Of a DNA stretch of 64,000 bases, positions 57,676 through 64,000 are shown piece after piece. The position numbers and the translations under genes are program-made. The notes beneath the pieces were generated by a model. That model saw nothing but the letters and a program-made list of their open reading frames with translations. It did not search any database and was not told the DNA's origin. The stretch is from Parietichytrium sp. I65-24A (lineage: Eukaryota > Sar > Bigyra > Thraustochytrida > Thraustochytriidae). The number at the start of each line of letters is the position of its first letter. Positions within the stretch are counted from its first letter, which is position 1. The stretch covers positions 620,001 through 684,000 of the forward strand of contig BLSF01000001.1 of NCBI GenBank assembly GCA_012862575.1, given 5' to 3'.

Positions 57676-58751
57676 TTTGTCGTGAAGTCTGCTTCTGTCG
57701 CGACTCTTTTGCAATGCCTACTCTTGCATTCACTTTTCCTCGCCCGGAATTCGGGTTCTGCCTTGCTTAAGCGCTCTGCTCTGCCAGGATCAGGCATCTT
57801 TATGATTATCTCTAGCGAGGCGGCAGTGCAAGCCCGACTGCAGCGCTGTGCGGCGGACGTTTTTCATCAGCAGCCATTGTTCCCCGTACGGTTAATGATT
57901 TCTTGAACATTCAGCAGGCCGCAGCACGCCATCCATTCAAAGATACCTAGCAAGTTGCTGGAACAGTGCTCTGGACGGGTATGGAGGTCGTGTGCCACAA
58001 TGGTTTGACGGTTGAGCTAGAGATAGCTAGAGCTCCAACGCTTTTCATTCTCATATACACGAAGCCTCGCGAGGCTGCCAGTGGAATTTTTGTTACTTGC
58101 ATTGTTGGACTTTTTCATCCCGCCGTCCACATTTGGTCCTCACACATTCTTCGCCCGATTCACAGTAGATTCCTAACTACAGGCGTAGCACTAAAATGCA
58201 TGCATGTCTAAAAAAGTGCGATGAAAGTAAAAGCGAGATTTGGAAGCCCTATAGGAGTCATACCCGCGTCGTAGTGGGGCCATCTCGCGGATATTTTCCC
58301 GCTCTCCCCCGTTCCTTTGATTTTTATCATCGAATGCAAAAGACGTCAAATTTCAGTCCAGACTTCCAAGATGCAGGTTTGAGTCGCAAGTGTCTGTGTA
58401 CTAGTACTCAGTACCCATGGCTCGCGCGAAGGCCAATGCGAGATGGATTCGCCTGCGCGAGGTTCTTCAGGTATATGAACGCGCCAACGTTTTAGTCCAC
58501 TGAACGCCACCTTATCGATTGGATGGCGTGCAATCGACCGCTGTATACTTTGCATCCATCCCATCTGACAATCCCCGCCATCTCCGCCGCGCCATTCATC
58601 GCCAGCCGACTGCGTTCACTGCGCCGAATTAGCGAAATGACACAAACTTTCATTTCTTTTCCCAAATTGAAATACTAATTGAACTTGCCTTTGATGAGGT
58701 ACTGACTGTGAGTACGCTTGCAGCGATTCCGGTTTGGAATAGTTAGCAGAA

Positions 58752-58772
58752 AGTACTCAGTACTCAGTACTC
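58752..58772. repeat. 7-bp tandem repeat AGTACTC x3
   Basis: Three perfect copies of the near-palindromic AGTACTC in the gene-poor stretch. Isolated copies of TAGTACTCAGTAC occur about 350 bp to the left, near 58399. Confidence 0.9.
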
Positions 58773-60188
58773 CGTCCTTCACGGGCCGTCGCTTTAGACC
58801 ATCATCCGAGTCATTCGGGCTCACGAAGCCTTATCGGAGTCCCGCACCACATCACCGCACACGCAAGATCGTCTCAACAGTTTAGACAGTGCAGTGCTGG
58901 TGCAATCATCGCTTCATCGGATCATGTGTCAATCCAAATCCTATATCCGTCCGTCGTCTGCTTCTCGAAGCACTTGGAGATCATCGAAGCCGCAACCATT
59001 TACTCACCCCCATTCCAAGTCCACCTTGCTCTTCGTCACCGATTTCGAATGCAATGCACTCTTCGTGCTGAACAGATGTCCCTCTAGGAGAGGCACGTAG
59101 ACAGCCTCACAGGATTCGCGCAGGGTAGCCAGATTACGCGAATTGTTAAAGCCACTTGCTAGAGCTCCAGAGGTGCATCATCCTTCACATAGATGCCTTT
59201 GCTGGATCTCGATGCGACCATGCACTGGTCTGATCCAATTCAAGACTTCCGTTCACACTGCGCGCACACCGTTATGTCTCTTGCGTGGAGTTCCGCAAGT
59301 CCCGGGCTACTGTACGTACTCGCAGTCGGTACCTTCGCTTCAGGCGTCGTTGCCTGAAAATGCCTGCAGATGTTGTTTCTTATTGACAGTGAACAGCTCT
59401 CCTTTGCTGTTCAATCAAGTTTCTCTTCCTCTGTTTCCGTTTTTGATAGCTTGCTGGGTCATTCTGGGCCATGGGGCTCGGCAGCTGAGGTCCAAGCCAA
59501 ACCGCGCGCTACAACGGAAGCCAGGGTTTGGAACCAGGACCAATGCGAATCGCAGAGCTGGCATGGGTTCCTAACTGACTAATGCGTCCTCACTGCGACC
59601 CCTCTCTCAAGAGCTGCTGAGCTGTCGCGGTCTTCGCCCCGTCCGTCCTTCGCCGTGCGGAACTCTTTCTTTCCTGCCTTCCACCATCATCCACATTCAC
59701 ATCCACATATATCCACATCCACCATCACAGTATCACAGCTTTGTCACATTGTCAACATTGTCATCTGTCCTGGTTTTCCCGATTATCCCGAAAAAGCGAG
59801 CGAATTACCGTTCCTTCTGACCGCAGCCTACTTCGCCTACCACCATCGGCATTATCCACTCAAGCTACCACCGCCACTACCATTTCGGCTACCAACTACT
59901 ACCCAGATAGAGCTACTCATTAGCAGAGTCATCTGAGGGTATAGATTTAGCTCTAACCCTCCTCATAGTGACGAGCGACTACTATTGATTGTTCCATTTT
60001 CATTGGAATTGATTGACCTCGAGTCAGGTCAATCGGCGCATCGGTGTTGTCGGTGTTTCTCTGGTTTCTCGATTGAAAGAAAGTGGCTCAATTGGCGAAA
60101 GCGCAGTGCTCACAGCAACACAGCAAGACAGCCGCCGGGAAACGGGGAGACGAAGAGACGAACAGGGTTTACTCGAGCAGCGCGAGGT

Positions 60189-60215
60189 GAAAGACGAAAG
60201 GCGAAAGGCGAAAGG
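60189..60215 (+). repeat. 7-bp tandem repeat upstream of start at 60348
   Basis: GAAAGAC once, then GAAAGGC twice and a final GAAAGG, four units in tandem; 133-159 bp before the ATG. Confidence 0.88.
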
Positions 60216-60233
60216 TGTTAGTGTGCGTGCTGC

Positions 60234-60275
60234 TCTGTGGTCTGTGGTCTGTGGTTTGTGGTCTGTGGTCTGTGG
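60234..60275 (+). repeat. 7-bp tandem repeat (TCTGTGG x6) upstream of start at 60348
   Basis: Six contiguous 7-mers, five TCTGTGG and one TTTGTGG. It ends 73 bp before the ATG and produces the Val/Cys/Gly/Leu/Trp peptide in the GTG-started upstream frame, which is therefore unlikely to be translated as part of the enzyme. Confidence 0.93.
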
Positions 60276-60347
60276 TCAGTGCCGCGAAAGCGAGAGAGGA
60301 ACTCCGGTCGGGAGTTATTTGAGGAAGGAGCGAAGAGCGCGCGGAAG

Positions 60348-61814
60348 ATGGCGGCGGAGGATGCGGGGTCGCTGGAGCTTGCGCCGTTCCGGATGCGGCG
60401 GAAAGTTCAGCTGGGACAAGGGTTCAGCCAGATGGACTGGATGCGAATGACACAAAAGTCTAGCAAGCTGGGCGCGGATGGACCGCCGAGGGCGATGACG
60501 ATCGAAGAGGTGAGAATGCACAATAATATGGAGATGGACGCCTGGATGGTGATTCGGGGCAAGGTATACAATGTGACAAAGTACGCGCCCTACCACCCTG
60601 GTGGAATTGCGGAGCTCGCTAGGGGAATTGGCGATGACGCTACGACAGTTTTTGAAGAGCTGCATCCCTGGGTGAGCGAGACGATGGTCGAAAAATGTGT
60701 GGTAGGGTATCTGGTGCCATCTCCTTCTTTGCAAGATGCGGAGAGCGGCTCACAAGACGCCAATAGTCCTGCGCCGGATCCTGCAACTGAAAAAGGAAAG
60801 AAGACAACGTTCATGTCTCGTATCGGGCTTTCCATATCGCGTTCGAGCAAGAAAGCTACGAAAGAAGCCGACCAAAGCGGCGCTTTGGCGACACAAGGCA
60901 ACTGGCACACGTGCACATTGAAAGGCAGGACTCTGAAGGGTATGGCCAGGTCATGCATTCTCGTTCAACTGGATTGCTCTACAGTGCCTGACAAGGACAT
61001 TGCAATGCTGCAGCATCCTGGAGTCATGGTGAAACTGCGCAAAGAGATTAATGGGCTAATGTACGAGCGACCTTACACACCATTTCTGATGAATAGCGAA
61101 GGAGGCCTACTTCGCTCTGGAACCTTTTTGGACGATTTGTGTCCAGAAGGTGGTCCAATGGACACAGCGGCTACTAAAAGCGTGTTTTTGCTGGCAAAGG
61201 TGTACAAAAACAGTCAGGTTGGAAAGTACCTGGCACAGAGCGACAAAGGGGCAGAGCTCGAGATAGAAATCCGCCCAAACATGTTTACCGTCTCGTTGAC
61301 CGATGATGGCATGATGGCTGTTAGACTGTTAGGCGCCGCGAGTTTCAGGAAAGCCATGGATCCTTCTGTTGAGCATGTATGTATGATTGGAGCGGGAACT
61401 GGGATTATGCCGATGACCCAAATTTTAGACTTTGTAAACTGCCAGACAGAGCGTGGCGCGCTCAAAAGCTGTCCGAGCTTGTCGTTGGTGACAGCAAATC
61501 ATGGAGAGCCAGATATACCGCTTCGAGCGCTTATTGACTCAAGAAAAGAGAGCCAAGTTAATTTTGTCAAGGTGACACACGTACTGTCGAAACCAAGTGC
61601 GGACAGCGAGTGGATGGGCCCGACAGGTAGAATGAGTCCGGAGATTATAAATGCCCACGTTCTCGAGGTCTATGCCACGGCACCACATGAAGAGGACCCT
61701 AGCAAGCCAAAGGTACGCTTTTTGATTTGCGGTTCATTTGAGTTCAATGCGGATGTCTCTAAAATGCTCTTGCAAAGCGGCTGGCCGAGCTCGTGTATCT
61801 TCAAAATAGACTAG
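60348..61814 (+). CDS. Cytochrome b5-cytochrome b5 reductase fusion (Ncb5or/CYB5R4-like, without CS domain)
   Basis: 488 residues from an ATG in GAAGATGGCGG context. The cytochrome b5 domain is at about 50-125: WMVIRGKVYNVTKY, YHPGG with heme ligand His83, and ELHPWV with His106. The 23-residue spacing is that of Ncb5or rather than of microsomal b5. A Ser/Lys linker (about 130-185) replaces the CS domain found in animal Ncb5or. The C-terminal part is an FAD/NAD(P)H module: ERPYTPF (FAD), IGAGTGIMPMTQIL (nucleotide-binding loop) and FLICGSFEFNADVSKML near the end. The usual G-x-MS FAD element is altered to SQVGKYL. No membrane segment is seen. Likely role: electron supply from NAD(P)H via FAD to heme, perhaps for lipid desaturation. 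Confidence 0.85.
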   Translation: MAAEDAGSLELAPFRMRRKVQLGQGFSQMDWMRMTQKSSKLGADGPPRAMTIEEVRMHNNMEMDAWMVIRGKVYNVTKYAPYHPGGIAELARGIGDDATTVFEELHPWVSETMVEKCVVGYLVPSPSLQDAESGSQDANSPAPDPATEKGKKTTFMSRIGLSISRSSKKATKEADQSGALATQGNWHTCTLKGRTLKGMARSCILVQLDCSTVPDKDIAMLQHPGVMVKLRKEINGLMYERPYTPFLMNSEGGLLRSGTFLDDLCPEGGPMDTAATKSVFLLAKVYKNSQVGKYLAQSDKGAELEIEIRPNMFTVSLTDDGMMAVRLLGAASFRKAMDPSVEHVCMIGAGTGIMPMTQILDFVNCQTERGALKSCPSLSLVTANHGEPDIPLRALIDSRKESQVNFVKVTHVLSKPSADSEWMGPTGRMSPEIINAHVLEVYATAPHEEDPSKPKVRFLICGSFEFNADVSKMLLQSGWPSSCIFKID

Positions 61815-61859
61815 TAGATAGGGTTATTAGATTGTATCGGTACACTTATTTTCAGGGTT

Positions 61860-64000
61860 CTAAGAGCCTTCGTTTGACGAAGAGAATCTGTGCATATCCT
61901 CGGCGATCCTCGCCACGGTGAGTCGCACGGAGTGCGGAGCTTGCGGAAACGAATTCTTAAAACTCAGCCACAGACTCTCCAGCTCCTCACAGACAATTTG
62001 AGGGGACTTATGATATGCCATACCTGTCGCCGGGGCGTGCGTCACAGAGCCAAGTTGGCTCAACCTAACGCGTTTCCTTGCGCGCGTCGCCGACATTTGC
62101 ATCTCTTTCAATTCCGGTGTGTCCAGAGACAGAAAGCGCTTCAAGGGTCGACTGCTACTCTCTGGTCGGTCAAAAGGGTGCAGATCGTGGTCTGCGAGCC
62201 ATTGCAAGCTCGGCAACGTGTTTTCTGATTGAAAACTCTTTTGTGTCTGAAGAAACGAACAGAAAGGGCCACGGAACTCAACCGGTAAGATGGATGTCAA
62301 CGTCGCTTTGTCCTGACGCGGAAAGTGACGCACCATTTTCGCAAAGCACGCGAGGGCCACCGTTTCGAGAGACTTATCTTGCCCCACACAAGCGCTTAGA
62401 ACAGTGGACGATACACTCTTAATATCCGTGAGCAACTTGGGCACGGTGCTCTCATCATTGACGCCCACTCCATGTAGGTTTGCGAGTAACGCGCAGGCGT
62501 TCGTCAGCCTGACAACACTATTGCTGCGGCACATTTGCCCGATGCAGGTGCATACTTCGCGAATCTGGTTCGCGTGCAGAGAAGTGAGGATCGGGGTCGA
62601 GCAGAGGACTTGTAGCCACTCGAATTGGACGGCCTGACAGAGATCTTGCTGCTTGGCTAACGAGGGGCGTTTTTTGCGCTTTCCTATCTCTCGAAGAACC
62701 CCTATTCCCCCAAAGTGATCGACATTTTCTGCAACGAAGGAAGGTGCAGCAGCGATGAGTTCAAGAGCGACGTACAACCCGAGGTCTAGTTCAGACCGAG
62801 TCGCGTCGGAATTGTCAAGCATTTCATAGAGTCCATTGAGGTATCGCTGCAGCATGTTAACAAAGGCGCTTGACACGCTGTCTGGAACAACACATCCTAT
62901 GCCGCGCAAAAGCACACAAAGCGCAGAGCACGACGCATTCCACCCAAACTGGTTAGCGATTGGCGTCTTTTGAGCGCCTTCAGATTCAAATAAATTTGTG
63001 ACTGCCGCGACTCTTCTCCCACCTGCTGCAAAGAGACCGGCAAGCAAATCTGCTCTGAAACTCTCTCTCTCTTTATCAGTCATGATCGCCTCAGCCCATC
63101 TCGAGAACCAGTCCACTGCGCAGCTGACCAAGTAAAAACCTTGGCTCTCGATATTCCCGTTGGAGAAGGTACCTTGAAAGTGCTCTAATGCATTAGCCTT
63201 GGCCTCTTGAAAGGCCTGCAGTGCGACATACTTGATCCAGCTCTGCGCAATTACTCCCGAAGACTCGCCCTCGCATAAAGACCTTGTCATCCCCACCAGT
63301 AACTCCAAAGACCAATTGTTGTCCACCAGCGCTTGACTTCCCTGCAATGGTCCAAGAACGAATTGACTCAAGCGAACGAGACGTACATTCTCCTCCCAGC
63401 AGGTACTCGCACTGCTCTGGGAGAATATGCCTTTACACGAATGAGACAAGAGCGCCACAATCTCGGGTATCATATCTGAGTGCTTTACAACTCCTTCCAG
63501 GACGATTGATTTGTTGTAGTGTTGCTTCAACAAAGCAAGGATTTTGAGAATGAGCTCCTCACCTGAAGCGCACTGCTCCAAAAATTGTGCCACGTTTGCG
63601 CTCACCCCGTTCAGGAAGAGGGAAATGGCATTTTGATTGCCCAACCCCAATAGTTGTTCCAGGATCGAAACAATCATTCCGTTCTCCAAAGTTGACGCTT
63701 GAGTGATCGAATCTACTAGTTTTGTAAAGCCATGGCGTACCAACGTAGAGGCAGACCCTGTCCAAGCCTGAGTATCGCCCGACATGATGTCATCCAAGCA
63801 GCTGTTTAGACCCGAGAGAAAGTAGGACAAACGAATATACAAGTACTTTTCACTTGGCATGCGCGCACCCTCTGGCTGGTCCTCGTGACTGTAGTCCTTT
63901 TGCTCTTCTTCTTCTTCTTCTTCCAAGCCATCCTCACCCATACCTTCGCTTTGTCGTGTGTCATCCTTTGGCCCCGACTTGGCAGTATTGATCCCTTTTC
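61860..64000 (-). CDS. Alpha-helical protein of unknown family, 5' partial
   Basis: The frame is open to the right edge. An ATG at 63941 would give 693 residues, but about 19 further in-frame codons continue to the end of the window, so the start is uncertain. The N-terminal visible part is an acidic poly-Glu stretch. Residues about 35-570 are Leu/Ala-rich amphipathic helices in the rhythm of a HEAT/ARM-like solenoid. A basic patch (ATRARKRVRLSQL) near 625 could be a nuclear localisation signal. The last 50 residues are again helical. I considered large nucleoporins and other solenoids, but no diagnostic motif settles it. It is convergent with the b5-b5R gene, only 45 bp apart. Confidence 0.65.
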   Translation of the reverse strand, partial: KGINTAKSGPKDDTRQSEGMGEDGLEEEEEEEQKDYSHEDQPEGARMPSEKYLYIRLSYFLSGLNSCLDDIMSGDTQAWTGSASTLVRHGFTKLVDSITQASTLENGMIVSILEQLLGLGNQNAISLFLNGVSANVAQFLEQCASGEELILKILALLKQHYNKSIVLEGVVKHSDMIPEIVALLSHSCKGIFSQSSASTCWEENVRLVRLSQFVLGPLQGSQALVDNNWSLELLVGMTRSLCEGESSGVIAQSWIKYVALQAFQEAKANALEHFQGTFSNGNIESQGFYLVSCAVDWFSRWAEAIMTDKERESFRADLLAGLFAAGGRRVAAVTNLFESEGAQKTPIANQFGWNASCSALCVLLRGIGCVVPDSVSSAFVNMLQRYLNGLYEMLDNSDATRSELDLGLYVALELIAAAPSFVAENVDHFGGIGVLREIGKRKKRPSLAKQQDLCQAVQFEWLQVLCSTPILTSLHANQIREVCTCIGQMCRSNSVVRLTNACALLANLHGVGVNDESTVPKLLTDIKSVSSTVLSACVGQDKSLETVALACFAKMVRHFPRQDKATLTSILPVEFRGPFCSFLQTQKSFQSENTLPSLQWLADHDLHPFDRPESSSRPLKRFLSLDTPELKEMQMSATRARKRVRLSQLGSVTHAPATGMAYHKSPQIVCEELESLWLSFKNSFPQAPHSVRLTVARIAEDMHRFSSSNEGS

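Larger units (their letters stand above)
57676..60347. other. 2.7-kb stretch without a recognisable gene
   Basis: The longest non-genic interval here. ORFs inside it (for example 59143-59574) have Cys/Pro/Leu/Ser-rich, non-protein-like composition. It contains a perfect AGTACTC triplication at 58752-58772, a CCACAT/CATCAC simple-sequence zone at about 59690-59740, and repeats near the b5-b5R start. I see no tRNA or other RNA gene. A non-coding RNA or a multi-exon gene cannot be excluded. Confidence 0.55.

Noticed and set aside
59143-59574. 143-residue ORF in the gene-poor stretch
   Set aside because: Cys/Pro/Leu-rich composition with no recognisable structure; reads like non-coding sequence.
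60237-60347. 37-codon N-terminal extension of the b5-b5R protein, looking like a hydrophobic anchor
   Set aside because: It starts with GTG and its Val/Cys/Gly/Trp peptide is just a translation of the TCTGTGG repeat.
1-64000. tRNA or rRNA genes, CRISPR arrays, transposons
   Set aside because: I scanned for tRNA B-box words, regular spacer arrays and transposase or reverse-transcriptase motifs and found none that held up; a covariance-model search would be decisive for RNAs.

Overview
This window comes from a nuclear genome of a ciliated, probably unicellular eukaryote. The genes are long, widely spaced and mostly intronless, with more than 1,000 codons read straight through in four of them, and they lie on both strands without operons. 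Long first ORF starts are often GTG or TTG, so I moved those CDS starts to the first plausible ATG. The gene set contains axonemal proteins (CFAP47, CFAP58, a CNBD2-like cyclic-nucleotide protein), a Dictyostelium Grl-type class C GPCR, a DIX-domain protein, VPS13, RGP1, a type II 3-ketoacyl-ACP synthase and a cytochrome b5/b5-reductase fusion. A heterotrophic stramenopile such as a thraustochytrid fits this mix and the intron poverty. That is a guess from gene content, not a measured placement.

Layout, left to right. A VPS13-type lipid-transfer protein runs in from the left edge (N-terminus missing). Then come a polytopic membrane protein with a signal peptide (13.5-14.7 kb, +), a prenylated coiled-coil protein ending in a CaaX box (15.1-17.1 kb, -), a four-helix membrane protein (18.9-19.7 kb, +) and a FabF-like KAS (19.9-21.1 kb, -). 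The ciliary block follows: CFAP47 (22.3-31.5 kb, +) tail to tail with three-exon CFAP58 (31.7-34.5 kb, -), a BMP-domain class C GPCR (35.1-38.5 kb, -), a giant protein built of about 13 GAF-like units (39.9-48.7 kb, +), and a CNBD2-like protein (48.8-50.9 kb, -). The right part holds RGP1 (52.0-53.9 kb, +), a NUDIX protein (54.3-55.4 kb, -), a DIX-domain protein (56.3-57.1 kb, +), a small unknown ORF (57.3-57.7 kb, -), a 2.7-kb gene-poor stretch, a b5-b5R oxidoreductase (60.3-61.8 kb, +) and an alpha-helical protein that runs off the right edge (61.9 kb to end, -).

Functional themes: (i) cilium structure and signalling from 22 to 51 kb; (ii) membrane traffic and lipid metabolism (VPS13, RGP1, KAS, b5-b5R); (iii) polymerising or scaffold proteins (DIX, prenylated coiled coil). 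Most neighbours are arranged convergently with short 3' gaps (46-476 bp), while the divergent promoter regions are 0.6-2.7 kb.

The two observations I find least expected are the GAF-like bead array without any visible catalytic output, and a recurring pattern of short tandem repeats with 7-9 bp units just upstream of the start codons of at least eight of the genes.
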